The notes under the pieces are model-generated. The model worked only from the letters and a program-made list of their open reading frames with translations, searched no databases and was not told the DNA's origin. The position numbers and the translations under genes are program-made. Positions 33,204-41,562 of a DNA stretch of 42,068 nt are shown in pieces (the first letter of the stretch is position 1; every line of letters starts with the position of its first letter). The DNA is taken from NCBI GenBank assembly GCA_029262735.1, contig JAJCYY010000029.1:1-42068 (forward strand), in the 5' to 3' direction. Source of the stretch: Chloroflexota bacterium (GTDB taxonomy: Bacteria; Chloroflexota; Dehalococcoidia; Lucifugimonadales; Lucifugimonadaceae).

Positions 33204-34202
33204 ATGACCACTCGAGACTTCGAGATTCCACGTTCTGTCCTGGTGGGCGACACGGCAGACAACGAACTTGTCCGCGCCCAGACGATTCTCCGCAACGAAG
33301 GGATCAACCCGGAAGTTGTGATGGAGTTCACCGTCGGCGGCGACGGCATCTTCTGCGGCATCACCGAGGCACGCTCTCTGCTCTCCCGCATCCTCCCTGA
33401 GACCGGTCGAGAGGTGTGGGCGCTCGACGAAGGCTCTTCGGTAACGACCGGAGAAGTGGCGCTGCGCATCCGCGCTCCGTACGCCTCATTCGGCCTCTAC
33501 GAAACCGCCGTCTGCGGAACCCTTGCCTCGTCCACCGGCTGGGCAACCGCCGCACGAGAGTGTGTCGAAGCGGCGCAGGGAATCCCGGTGATCTCATACG
33601 GAGCGCGCCACGTCCACCCCTCAGTGGTCGGCGTCATGGACTACTCGGCGGTCGTCGGCCGCTGCGTCGCCAACTCATCTCTCATCGGCGCCCGCCTCAC
33701 CGGCCTCACGCCATCCGGCACCATGCCACACGCCCTCGTCCTCCTCATCGGCGACACCGTCCGCACCGTGCTGGCGTTCGATCGTCACATGCCCCCTGAA
33801 GTCCCGCGCGTGGCACTCGTTGACACCTTCAAAGATGAGGCCGAGGACGCAATGGCCGTTGCGAAAGCGCTGCGAGAGCGGCTGCGCGGCATCAGGCTCG
33901 ACACGCCGATGGAACGCGGCGGTGTTACACCTGCGCTCGTACACGAAGTCAGGGCTAGGCTCGACCAGGCAGGCTACAACCACGTCGATATCTACGTGAG
34001 CGGCGGCATGACTCCTGAGCGTATTGAGCGATTCGTAACTGCCGAAGCCCCCGTGAGCGTCTTCGCCGTCGGCTTCTACATAGCCAGCGCCCAGCCAGTA
34101 GCCTTCACAGCAGACCTGAAAGAGATCGAGGGCCGCCCCGTAGCCAAGCGAGGCCGCATCCCGGGCATAACCGTAAACCCGAGACTCGCCCGGATTCTGT
34201 AA
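33204..34202 (+). CDS. Nicotinate phosphoribosyltransferase (short, archaeal-like type)
   Basis: A 332-residue type II phosphoribosyltransferase of NAD salvage (nicotinate + PRPP to nicotinate mononucleotide). Key blocks: SYGARHVHPSVVGVMDYSAVVGRCVANSSLIGARLTGLTPSGTMPHALVLLIGD, then VALVDTFKDEAEDAM and IYVSGGMTPERIERF. It is shorter than the roughly 400-residue PncB type and resembles the shorter archaeal form. Start ATG has a weak GGGAA before it. It lies 128 nt after the glycosyltransferase. Confidence 0.88.
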   Translation: MTTRDFEIPRSVLVGDTADNELVRAQTILRNEGINPEVVMEFTVGGDGIFCGITEARSLLSRILPETGREVWALDEGSSVTTGEVALRIRAPYASFGLYETAVCGTLASSTGWATAARECVEAAQGIPVISYGARHVHPSVVGVMDYSAVVGRCVANSSLIGARLTGLTPSGTMPHALVLLIGDTVRTVLAFDRHMPPEVPRVALVDTFKDEAEDAMAVAKALRERLRGIRLDTPMERGGVTPALVHEVRARLDQAGYNHVDIYVSGGMTPERIERFVTAEAPVSVFAVGFYIASAQPVAFTADLKEIEGRPVAKRGRIPGITVNPRLARIL

Positions 34203-34255
34203 GCGCTGCCTGCTTCCAGTAGCGGCGCCGCTCGCCCGAGGCTCGGTGTGCCTGA

Positions 34256-34426
34256 TGTGTTCCCTGAGCGAAGTCGGAGGGTCTCTATGGGTGTCGAGCG
34301 GCCCGGTAGAGATGGTCTGCGATGGAGACAACTTGACCTGCCATGACCGTCGCTGTCGGAGACGAGTGATCCCATCCAAGGCGAACGTCTCCGCGAGAGA
34401 CCCTTCGACTTCGCTCAGGGAACACA
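34256..34426. mobile_element. 171-bp element with 31-bp terminal inverted repeats
   Basis: Positions 34256-34286 (TGTGTTCCCTGAGCGAAGTC and onward) and 34396-34426 (ending CAGGGAACACA) are inverted copies with one mismatch over 31 bases. The 109-nt centre has no open frame of interest. It lies between two convergent genes. The size and ends fit a MITE or palindromic REP element; no flanking target duplication is evident. A degenerate single end lies at 12956-12986. Confidence 0.75.
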
Positions 34427-34433
34427 CTCATTA

Positions 34434-35900
34434 CTAACCCTCAGCCCCCACATACTCCAGCAGCACCGCCTCGCTCGCTCCATCCGGCACCCTCGCCCAC
34501 TCTGCCACTCGCTCGCCAACCACCCAGCAGATTCCCTGCTCACCAAGCACGAGCGGCACGCGGTCACGCCACCTCGCTGGCACGTGCTGATTGACGAAGA
34601 AGTCCTGCAACTTCATCTCGGAAACCATGCCAAGCGGATGAAACCTGTCTCCAGCCAGGCGCGACCGCACCTGCATGCGACCGTCCCTGAGAACCTCGGG
34701 ACTGATGATCGCCTGCCACTTCGTCAGATCAGCAGGATCAGGCGCAGGCCACGAAATGCGTGCTGACAGCGAACTTCTATCCTCGAACTTGATCGTCCTG
34801 AGCACACCCAGGTCGTGCTCGCCGACCACGCCCGGGTACGGGCAATCCGGATCGTCATCCCCGGTAAGAAACCGTACCGCGTCATGCTCCACGACCAACT
34901 TGATGCCGTGCGGCAGATCGATGCTCCCACTGTCCAACTCCGAGACAGCCTCGACAATAGACCGTAGCGCCACCATGTCGAGGTCTCGCACAGTCCCAGC
35001 AGCCGTCTGAAACGCTTCGGCAAGCACATGCGTCAGCAACACCGGAGAGATCTGACGAAGCGACGCTTTTGAGATTTTCCCTCCATCACCAATCCTGACA
35101 ATGCCGAGCGCTCCGACAGCTATCTGATCAATCAGCTCAACATCTTCTCGGGCCACCGCCGCAAGGCGGCTGATCGCCTCGACCACACCCGGGTTGATCT
35201 CTCGTAGTTCAGGAATCACATTGTTGCGAACGCGGTTCCGGGCATATGCCGGGTCAAGGTTCGACTCATCCTGCCGCGGGCTAACGGCCGCCAGCCGACA
35301 GAACTCCTCGGTGTCAGAACGGCGCAACGCAAGCATCGGCCTCAGCACCTTGAGACCAGCTCCGTCCTCGTTCAGGTCGGCCCGCTCCGTGAAATGCGAC
35401 ATGCCGGAAAGGCCGCGCAACCCCGCGCCGCGCGTGATAGCCAGCAGCACAGTCTCGGCCTGATCGTCCATGGTGTGACCGGTGACCACAGCGTCCAGCC
35501 CATGCCTGGAGGCCGTTTGAGAGAGGAAGCGATACCGCAACTCTCGAGCCGCCGACTCAAGCGACGCACCATCCGCCGACACGTGGGTCGACACGTCGCC
35601 GCTGCCCATATGCAGAGTCACCCCTAAACGGTCGCACAGATCGCGGCAGAACTTTTCATCCGCATCGGAGTTGTCGCCGCGTAACCTGTGATTAAAGTGC
35701 GCTGCCTCGATCTCGATTCCGTGGTCCCGGTGCCCGGCCAGATCGTGCATTCCGAGAAGCAACGCAGTGGAATCGGCACCGCCCGACAGCGCAATCAGCA
35801 GGCGCACAGGCCCGGTCATCCCGCATTCCTCAAGCCCCTCGCCCAGCAGCTTCAGAAACCGCTTCCGCGCCGGGCTTTCGGAGCTTCCTCGTGGCGCCAC
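34434..35900 (-). CDS. tilS: tRNA(Ile)-lysidine synthetase
   Basis: Essential enzyme that adds lysine to C34 of tRNA-Ile(CAU). The PP-loop motif is LLIALSGGADSTALL, followed by AAHFNHRLRG, GASLESAARELRYRFL, VVTGHTMDDQAETVLLAITRGAGLRGLSGM and DESNLDPAYARNRVRNNVIPEL. The C-terminal tRNA-binding domain includes RMQVRSRLAGDRFHPLG, SEMKLQDFFVNQHVP and LVLGEQGICWVVGERVAEW. GTG 35898-35900 is chosen, one base past the upstream stop; it keeps the leading helix ARKRFLKLLGEGLEECG. ATG 35819 with GAGG 8 nt upstream is a shorter alternative. The frame is open into the upstream gene, giving a false longer form. Coupled to the CNNM/CorC gene. Confidence 0.9.
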   Translation of the reverse strand: MAPRGSSESPARKRFLKLLGEGLEECGMTGPVRLLIALSGGADSTALLLGMHDLAGHRDHGIEIEAAHFNHRLRGDNSDADEKFCRDLCDRLGVTLHMGSGDVSTHVSADGASLESAARELRYRFLSQTASRHGLDAVVTGHTMDDQAETVLLAITRGAGLRGLSGMSHFTERADLNEDGAGLKVLRPMLALRRSDTEEFCRLAAVSPRQDESNLDPAYARNRVRNNVIPELREINPGVVEAISRLAAVAREDVELIDQIAVGALGIVRIGDGGKISKASLRQISPVLLTHVLAEAFQTAAGTVRDLDMVALRSIVEAVSELDSGSIDLPHGIKLVVEHDAVRFLTGDDDPDCPYPGVVGEHDLGVLRTIKFEDRSSLSARISWPAPDPADLTKWQAIISPEVLRDGRMQVRSRLAGDRFHPLGMVSEMKLQDFFVNQHVPARWRDRVPLVLGEQGICWVVGERVAEWARVPDGASEAVLLEYVGAEG

Positions 35901-35901
35901 C

Positions 35902-37203
35902 CTAACTCGGCCCAGTACTGGCGACGATCTGCTCCACAATGGCCGGCATCTTGCGGATTCGAACCGAAGCGATGCGGTTACTCTGCATCTCGGAAACCTG
36001 CATCCTGAGGCCCCCGTACCGAACCCGGCTGCCCTCCACCGGAATGCCCTGCGCCTGCTCCAAAAAGAACCCGGCAACCGTTTCGTAGTCACCCTCTGGA
36101 ATATCTAGCTCCAGTTCCGCGTTCGCCTCTTCGATAGGCATCCCGCCGTCCACGACGAAGGTGTTCTCGTTCACTTCGATGAAGCGGCGCTCAGGACGCA
36201 ATCCCTCTTCACCGGTGCGGCCCACGATCTGCTCGACGACCCTGGTGAGAGTGATCAGTCCCGCAATGCCGCCGAACTCGTCGACGGCGAGCGCGATCTT
36301 GTCGCCGGACTCCTGCATCATCTCGAACAGGTCGTCCAGCCGCTTCGTCTCCGGAATGAACATCGCAGGACGCATGAGCCGGGTCACCGGTTGTGATGGG
36401 TCCAGCCTGTCCTCCGCCTGCGAAACCATCACGTCTTTGACGGAGAGCAACCCAACCACATCGTCGTGCTCGTCGTCGTAAACGGGAAAACGCGTATGCG
36501 GACGTTCCCGGTACGTCGAAAGGAACTCGCTGAAGGTGGTGTCTGAGCTGATCCAGATAATTTCTGGGCGCGGGGTCATGACGTCCCGAACCTCGAGTTC
36601 ACCGAACTTGAATATGTTGTCCAGCATCGCGCCCTGGTTCTCTTCCACGGTGCCGGCTGCTTCGCCCTGGTCGATGAGCAGACGGAGTTCGGCCGATGTG
36701 ACGGCGGGGGTTGCGAGTGCTTCACGGCCTCCGGCGAGCTTGACGATGCCGCGCGAAGGGAGCGTGAACGCCCACACGAGCGGAGTGGAGATTCGCATGA
36801 GGAACAGGATGATTCGGGCGGTGTTCAATGCCCAGCGTTCGGCAACGAGCGCGGCGACCGATTTCGGTGTCAACTCACCGACAATTACGATGAGGATGGT
36901 GGCGATGATCGTGGCGGAGATCGTGGAGAGCGCGCTTGGCTTGCCTCCGCCGATCGTTGTAATTGCGAGGTTCGTGCCGACTGAGGCAACGATGATGTTG
37001 AAGACGTTGCCGAGCAGAAGGACGGTGCCGAAGAATCTGTCGTTGTCTCCAACGACCTTCAGAACAGCCTCGGCCCGCTGATCGCCTTCCTCCGCCATGC
37101 GACTGATGCGAAAGCGCCGCGATCCGAGCATGGCGACTTCGGTCGCGCTGATGAAGGCGCTACCTGTGAGGCCGATGATGATGATGGTTATCGAGAGCAG
37201 CAT
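35902..37203 (-). CDS. CNNM/CorC-type membrane protein (hemolysin family)
   Basis: A 433-residue protein with the layout of the UPF0053/CNNM family. An N-terminal DUF21 domain with three or four helices (LLSITIIIIGLTGSAFISATEVAMLGSRRFRISRM, LLLGNVFNIIVASVGTNLAI, ISATIIATILIVIVGELTPKSVAAL) is followed by a CBS pair (VRDVMTPRPEIIWISSD, RFPVYDDEHDDVVGLLSVKDVM, ALAVDEFGGIAGLITLTRVVEQIVG) and a CorC_HlyC domain (LELDIPEGDYETVAGFFLEQAQGIP). Members export magnesium or cobalt; the hemolysin name is historical. CBS domains probably sense nucleotides. Start ATG at 37201-37203. Its stop nearly abuts the tilS start. Confidence 0.93.
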   Translation of the reverse strand: MLLSITIIIIGLTGSAFISATEVAMLGSRRFRISRMAEEGDQRAEAVLKVVGDNDRFFGTVLLLGNVFNIIVASVGTNLAITTIGGGKPSALSTISATIIATILIVIVGELTPKSVAALVAERWALNTARIILFLMRISTPLVWAFTLPSRGIVKLAGGREALATPAVTSAELRLLIDQGEAAGTVEENQGAMLDNIFKFGELEVRDVMTPRPEIIWISSDTTFSEFLSTYRERPHTRFPVYDDEHDDVVGLLSVKDVMVSQAEDRLDPSQPVTRLMRPAMFIPETKRLDDLFEMMQESGDKIALAVDEFGGIAGLITLTRVVEQIVGRTGEEGLRPERRFIEVNENTFVVDGGMPIEEANAELELDIPEGDYETVAGFFLEQAQGIPVEGSRVRYGGLRMQVSEMQSNRIASVRIRKMPAIVEQIVASTGPS

Positions 37204-37495
37204 TGCGGATGACGGCGTTTCATCTCGAAAAGCCAGAAGTTTGAGAAGGCTCTATCGAATTCTATGAACTGCCGTCAGTCTCATTCTAGCGTGCCGAACC
37301 GGAATGACATGTGAGGACGGCGTCAGGATACTGAGCGTGTAGCCGGACGTTAGCACCAGTTCGGGCCGATGAGCCCGGTGGATGTGGCACGTAACCGGTC
37401 AGGAAGGCAGGAGCCGGTTCACCGTAGGTTGGAGTGTCTGGATCAGCGGCTTGTCGCGGACCAGCTTCCCGCCCTGGCCTCGCGTAGAGAAGCGG
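37204..37495. other. Intergenic region upstream of the CNNM gene
   Basis: About 292 nt between the GyrI-like pseudogene and the CNNM gene, both leftward. It should hold the promoter of the CNNM-tilS operon. I see no gene, RNA or clear repeat. Arginine-rich open frames on the plus strand look like chance. Confidence 0.4.
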
Positions 37496-37917
37496 CTATA
37501 TCACCGGCAGCCTATTCGAAAGCTCGTCATGGCCGCGGTAGTACTCAACTATCGGTCGAAAATGGTCAAAATCGCTACGTTTGACCAGTTCGTCTATGAG
37601 AGTACCGATCTTCTGCGGCTCTGAGACGAAGTTTCTTAGACGATGACAGTAGTAGCGCCCACCGGGGATCTTGAACTCCGACTCCGGAAGCGAATCGCCA
37701 GGCTTGCCAGCCTTCACCGCAACACAAGCCCTGTACTCATCGCCCAGCACCACACCGTAGAACCTGCGGCCCCGCAGCGGACCGACCGCAGCGGACCGAC
37801 CGCAGCCTCCAACTTATCGAACGCTTTCGGAGCCTGTTCGGGGATCGGCAACGTCTCATCTGAGGTCACATACCTGGCCGTAATCTCAGGAGCATCGATG
37901 ATCGTGCCTGTGAACAT
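37496..37917 (-). pseudogene. GyrI-like small-molecule-binding protein broken by frameshift
   Basis: Two frames together encode one GyrI-like (effector-binding) domain. The first, from ATG 37917, reads MFTGTIIDAPEITARYVTSD then ETLPIPEQAPKAFDKLEAAVGPLR; the second reads VVLGDEYRACVAVKAGKPGDSLPESEFKIPGGRYYCHRLRNF and ends at 37496. The junction is a 14-bp tandem duplication at 37772-37799. Removing one unit restores a continuous chain across EAAVGPLRGRRFYGVVLGDEY, a good family sequence (x-P-x-GxYxC pattern). As written, translation stops early at 37714. GyrI-like proteins bind small hydrophobic molecules or hydrolyse cyclopropanoids. The gene starts 13 nt after recA on the same strand. The duplication could be a real mutation or an assembly error. 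Confidence 0.8.
37772..37805. repeat. 14-bp tandem duplication causing a frameshift
   Basis: The unit CCGCAGCGGACCGA occurs at 37772-37785 and 37786-37799, followed by a partial CCGCAG at 37800-37805. Because 14 is not a multiple of three, it shifts the GyrI-like frame. Confidence 0.95.
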
Positions 37918-37930
37918 CTCGGCGCAGTCG

Positions 37931-39046
37931 CTAATCCCCGGTCTCGCTCTTGCCAGGAGCGGCATCAACCGAAGCAGCCTTAACCGGAGCAACCGCAGGC
38001 GCCACCTTCATGCCAGTCTGCCCCCCATCAACACGGATCTGCTGCTCAAGACGGTCGCGGATATCAGTATTCTCCTTCAAGAACACCCTCGACGACTCAC
38101 GGCCCTGGCCAAGGCGAATATCGCCATAAGAGAAGAACGAACCGCTCTTCTTCAGAATTCCCATCTCGACTCCGAGATCCAGCAGGCCGCCCTCCTTACT
38201 GATCCCCTCCTTGAACAGGATATCTATCTCCGTCTTGCGGAACGGCGGCGCAACCTTGTTCTTCACAACGCGGGCGCGGATACGGTTTCCAATGATGTCC
38301 TGACCGATCTTGATCGACTCCGACCTTCGCAGATCGATCCGAACAGAGCTGTAGAACTTCAACGCACGGCCGCCCGGCGTCACCTCAGGGCTGCCGAAAA
38401 TCACACCAACCTTCTCACGCAACTGGTTAACGAACAGCGCAACCGTCTGCGTCTTGTGAATCGACCCCGTCAGCTTCCGCAACGCCTGCGACATCAGCCT
38501 CGCCTGCAGGCCAATGTGCGTATCGCCCATCTCGCCCTCAAGCTCAGACAGAGGCACAAGCGCAGCCACGCTGTCCAGCACCACCACATCAAGCGCACCG
38601 CTGCGCACCAGGTAATCGGTGATCTCCAACGCCTGCTCCGCCGAATCCGGCTGCGAAATCAGCAGCTTCTGGACATCGACGCCAATCGCAGCAGCGTAAG
38701 TCGGATCCATCGCATGCTCAACATCTATATAAGCCGCGCTCCCGCCCATCCGCTGTGCCTCGGCGATAACCGAAAGCGCAAGAGTCGACTTCCCCGCAGA
38801 CTCAGCGCCAAACACCTCGACAATGCGCCCACGCGGCAATCCGCCAATACCAAGCGCAAGATCGAGTGAAATCGAACCCGTCGGCACAGCGCCGATAGTC
38901 TGGTCGGTCGTGCTCTCGCTCATCAGCATGATGGCGCCACGACCGAACTGCTTCTCTATCTGAGCAAGCGCCAGTTCCAGCGTCTTTTCTTTTTCGCCCG
39001 CTGTGCCATTCGCCTTAGCCGCAACGGAACCGTTTCGAGATGCCAA
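37931..39046 (-). CDS. recA: Recombinase A
   Basis: Strand-exchange ATPase and LexA coprotease, 371 residues. The start of the core is [20 protein letters not shown]; Walker A is G80-AESAGKST-88, which differs from the usual GPESSGKTT by Ala for Pro, Ala for Ser and Ser for Thr. Further blocks are [20 protein letters not shown], Walker [65 protein letters not shown] and [29 protein letters not shown]. The C-terminal tail is not acidic: it is rich in Ala, Pro and Lys ([26 protein letters not shown]). Start is TTG 39044-39046, with GGAGAG about 9 nt upstream; ATGs upstream would add an unusual 33-residue tail. No clear SOS box was identified. Confidence 0.95.
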   Translation of the reverse strand: MASRNGSVAAKANGTAGEKEKTLELALAQIEKQFGRGAIMLMSESTTDQTIGAVPTGSISLDLALGIGGLPRGRIVEVFGAESAGKSTLALSVIAEAQRMGGSAAYIDVEHAMDPTYAAAIGVDVQKLLISQPDSAEQALEITDYLVRSGALDVVVLDSVAALVPLSELEGEMGDTHIGLQARLMSQALRKLTGSIHKTQTVALFVNQLREKVGVIFGSPEVTPGGRALKFYSSVRIDLRRSESIKIGQDIIGNRIRARVVKNKVAPPFRKTEIDILFKEGISKEGGLLDLGVEMGILKKSGSFFSYGDIRLGQGRESSRVFLKENTDIRDRLEQQIRVDGGQTGMKVAPAVAPVKAASVDAAPGKSETGD

Positions 39047-39348
39047 GACCGCTACTCTCCAGTCTGGTTTTCCGTTCTTCTGCGGGGAATATTCAACCCG
39101 CAAACGGACATATTGGGACATTAACTGCCAGCGCCCCAACCACAACCCGAACCACCCTCACATGCCAGCGCCTTCCGGACAGGCAAACATTAGCACAGAC
39201 GTTCTAAAGCCTCAACCACCCTGTCACACCTGCCTGTCGTGCAAACTACTCACCGGCCCACCAGGCCAGCAGCTCAGACGAAACCTATCCCGTTCCCCCG
39301 GACCTGTCACCATGCCCCATGAAATTGAGAGAATCGCCCACCGCGCAC
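39047..39348. other. Intergenic region upstream of recA
   Basis: About 302 nt between recA and the LysR gene, both leftward. It should contain the recA promoter. AACGTTCTAA-like inverted sequence (GACGTTCTAAAGC near 39199-39211) is present, but I cannot confirm a LexA site. No gene or repeat was recognised. Confidence 0.35.
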
Positions 39349-40269
39349 TCAACCTATCGATGCGCCATTCGACCTGCGACTCTGAACAAACTCGATAAAT
39401 CTCATCGCGCTCTCAGACAGCCTGCGCTCGTTCTCATACACCAGGAACAGATCCCGCATCATCGGCGTTCCAGCAATCCTCACTGCGGCAACCCTTGAAG
39501 CGGCATGATGCTCAATCGCCCGCAGCGTAACGAAGCCAACGCCAAGGCCGCCATCAACCGCGGAGACCACCGCCTGAGTGCTCCCCAGCGTCAACACAGA
39601 CCCCGCATCAGGCAAAATCTTCCCCTGGGCCTCAAGCACAGACTCCACAACCTCATACGTCCCCGACCCGCTCTCTCGACGCAGCATCTGCTCGCCAACC
39701 AGGTCGCTGATATCTATCTCATCCAGGGAAGCGAACCTGTGCGGACTCGGCACCGCCAGCACAACCTCATCACGCGCAATCTTCACGTAGTTCAGCGCAC
39801 CGAAGTCAGCCCGTTGCCCGGCAAAACCGGCATCGTATTCGCCTGACAAAAGCAAACTGGCGACAGCAGCCGAATCCGTGATCAGCGTATCCACGGAGAC
39901 GCCATCATGCTGCTTCGTAAAATCACTGGCGATCTGCGGCAGGAGATACTCGCCCGGTGTCGTGCTGGCCACTATCTTCACGACCGCTGGTGAGCCATTA
40001 GACCGGCGTCGATTCCCGCTCACCGATGCTCGAAGCATTCCGTACTCGGTAAGCGTCGAACGCGCAAACTCGATGAACTTCCTTCCGTCCTGAGTTAGCT
40101 CCGCGCCTCTCCGACCGCGATCAAACAGGCTCGCATCGAACTCGTCCTCCACCCGCTCGACCAGCCTGCTCAATCCTGGCTGGCTCATACCCAGCTCCTT
40201 AGCCGCCGCGGTTATGGATCCAGTCTCTGCTATTGCGGTCATCGCCTTAAGCTGATCCACATCTACCAT
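39349..40269 (-). CDS. LysR family transcriptional regulator
   Basis: A 306-residue regulator. The N-terminal winged helix is VDQLKAMTAIAETGSITAAAKELGMSQPGLSRLVERVEDEFDASLFDRGRRGAELTQDGRKFIEFA, the recognition helix being MSQPGLSRLVERVE. The C-terminal periplasmic-binding-like effector domain follows from VVKIVASTTPGEYLLPQIASDF to the end. Start ATG 40267-40269 has GAGGTGG about 5 nt upstream, better than a GTG two codons earlier. It is divergent from the PhnD-like gene with 99 nt between, the classic arrangement in which LysR controls the divergent operon. The effector is probably related to the transported solute. Confidence 0.92.
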   Translation of the reverse strand: MVDVDQLKAMTAIAETGSITAAAKELGMSQPGLSRLVERVEDEFDASLFDRGRRGAELTQDGRKFIEFARSTLTEYGMLRASVSGNRRRSNGSPAVVKIVASTTPGEYLLPQIASDFTKQHDGVSVDTLITDSAAVASLLLSGEYDAGFAGQRADFGALNYVKIARDEVVLAVPSPHRFASLDEIDISDLVGEQMLRRESGSGTYEVVESVLEAQGKILPDAGSVLTLGSTQAVVSAVDGGLGVGFVTLRAIEHHAASRVAAVRIAGTPMMRDLFLVYENERRLSESAMRFIEFVQSRRSNGASIG

Positions 40270-40368
40270 AACCACCTCGCATGAATAATCACTTCAGTAC
40301 ATGGGCCATTTTTCATCTAGGTCCGTATAGTCAAAGGCAGTCGTCTGAAATCGCAGGTTACATTACAG
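40270..40368. promoter_or_regulatory. LysR/PhnD divergent control region
   Basis: The 99-nt spacer contains TGAA-taatcac-TTCA (about 40281-40295), a small inverted repeat that fits a LysR half-site pair. ATG-rich and AT-rich sequence near it may hold the promoters. It is a candidate operator for both the LysR gene and the transporter. Confidence 0.4.
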
Positions 40369-41271
40369 TTGCGCATATTACTAACTCTAATCTCATTGCT
40401 ACTGGCAACCGCCTTCGCATGTTCCAGCACCCAGGCTGAAGAAACCGGTGGGCCAACCGCGTCCCGCAACAGCGATCCGCTCGTTATCGGCGGAATACCG
40501 GATCAGGATGTATCACTGTTAGAGGAGCGGTTCGGCGGAATCGCGCAATATCTGGCGAACACAGTAGGGATCAACGTCGAATACAGGCCGGCAACTTCGT
40601 ACTCCACCCTTGTGACCGCGTTTGAAAATGGCGACGTTCAACTGAGCTGGTTCGGCGGACTCACCGGTGTACAGGCCCGCATCGCAACTCCGGGTGCCAA
40701 CGCAATACTGCAACGCCCTGATGATGCGAACTTCGAATCGGTGTTCATCACGCGGTCAGGCGTTGAAGCCACCACACTGGCTGAGCTTGCAGGTCACACC
40801 TTCACGTTCGGGTCCGAGAGTTCCACTTCCGGACACCTGATGCCCCGCTTCTTCCTGTCGCAGGCAGGTATCGACCCTGAGGAAGACTTCACCGGCCCTC
40901 CTTCTTACTCCGGCTCGCACGACAAGACCTGGAGACTGGTCGAGGCAGGCAGCTTCGACGCCGGTGCTCTGAACGCCGTGGTTTGGGAGAGGGCGGTGGA
41001 AAATGGAAAGGTCGATCTGACGAAGGTGCGGGTGCTGAAGCAGACCGATCCGTACTTCGACTACCACTGGGTGACCCACCCGGAGATCGACACTCGATAC
41101 GGGATAGGAACATCAGAAAAGATCCGGCAGGCAATCATGGCGCTCGACCCATCCATCCCCGGGGAGAAGAGGTTGCTTGACCTGTTCCACACGGACAGCT
41201 TTATCGAAACCAGCAACGAAAACTACACCGCCATAGAGGAGACCGCACGCCAGCTAGACCTTGTCAGGTGA
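40369..41271 (+). CDS. PhnD-like ABC transporter substrate-binding lipoprotein
   Basis: A 300-residue binding protein of the phosphate/phosphite/phosphonate PhnD group. The N-terminus MRILLTLISLLLATAFACSS is a lipoprotein signal with C18 as the likely lipidated residue, so it is membrane-anchored outside the cytoplasm. Family blocks: PLVIGGIPDQDVSLLEERFGGIAQYLANTVGINVEYRPATSYSTLVTAFENGDVQLSWFGGLTGVQAR and SSTSGHLMPRFFLSQAGIDPEEDF with YSGSHDKTWRLVEAGSFDAGALNAVVWERAV. Start is TTG, with a weak ribosome-binding site (CAGG about 12 nt away). The first gene of the operon; a PhnC-like ATPase follows after a repeat-rich gap of 291 nt. The solute is probably a phosphorus oxyanion or phosphonate, but related proteins bind other anions. 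Confidence 0.85.
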   Translation: MRILLTLISLLLATAFACSSTQAEETGGPTASRNSDPLVIGGIPDQDVSLLEERFGGIAQYLANTVGINVEYRPATSYSTLVTAFENGDVQLSWFGGLTGVQARIATPGANAILQRPDDANFESVFITRSGVEATTLAELAGHTFTFGSESSTSGHLMPRFFLSQAGIDPEEDFTGPPSYSGSHDKTWRLVEAGSFDAGALNAVVWERAVENGKVDLTKVRVLKQTDPYFDYHWVTHPEIDTRYGIGTSEKIRQAIMALDPSIPGEKRLLDLFHTDSFIETSNENYTAIEETARQLDLVR

Positions 41272-41562
41272 ATTTCTTCCTCCTTTTCCAGCCGGGTGCC
41301 CACTGGGCGCGGATAGAGAGAGAAGCCGTCAAGTTGTCCTGAATTTGAGTGGCTCTGTACCAAACCCTCTCCCTTGATCGGGTGCCCATTGGGCGCGGGA
41401 CAAAGGGAGAGGGTGAAACTTTCCGCCATCCTGAGCTTGTCGAAGGTCGGCGGAAGGTCGGCTTTTGGCCGAAACCCCCTCTCTCTAATCTCTCCCACAA
41501 GGGGAGAGAGGAAAATCCAACACCGACGACGCTCGACAAACCACCCCCCAGCCCCCAACACC
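41272..41562. repeat. Repeat-rich spacer between transporter genes
   Basis: A 291-nt gap that contains no gene. A perfect 11-bp stem CCCTCTCCCTT (41365-41375) / AAGGGAGAGGG (41403-41413) encloses the 20-nt module CGGGTGCCC-ATT-GGGCGCGG (41379-41398). The same module with one change lies at 41293-41312. A third hairpin near 41477-41516 uses CCCTCTCTC and GGGGAGAGAG. CCTGAGCTTGTCGAAGG at about 41432-41448 recalls the ends of the 171-bp element. The stems could reduce expression of the ATPase relative to the binding protein. Confidence 0.7.

Noticed and set aside
33675..34427. Minus-strand open frame of about 250 codons
   Set aside because: Antisense to the nicotinate phosphoribosyltransferase and running into the 171-bp repeat; no recognisable domain.
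37369..37584. Short plus-strand open frame in the gap before the CNNM gene
   Set aside because: Arg-rich and without motif; partly antisense to the GyrI-like remnant.
37643..38869. Long plus-strand open frame (about 408 codons) across the recA region
   Set aside because: It is antisense to recA and the GyrI-like gene; its product is rich in Arg, Leu and Asn-His runs typical of a shadow frame in GC-rich DNA.
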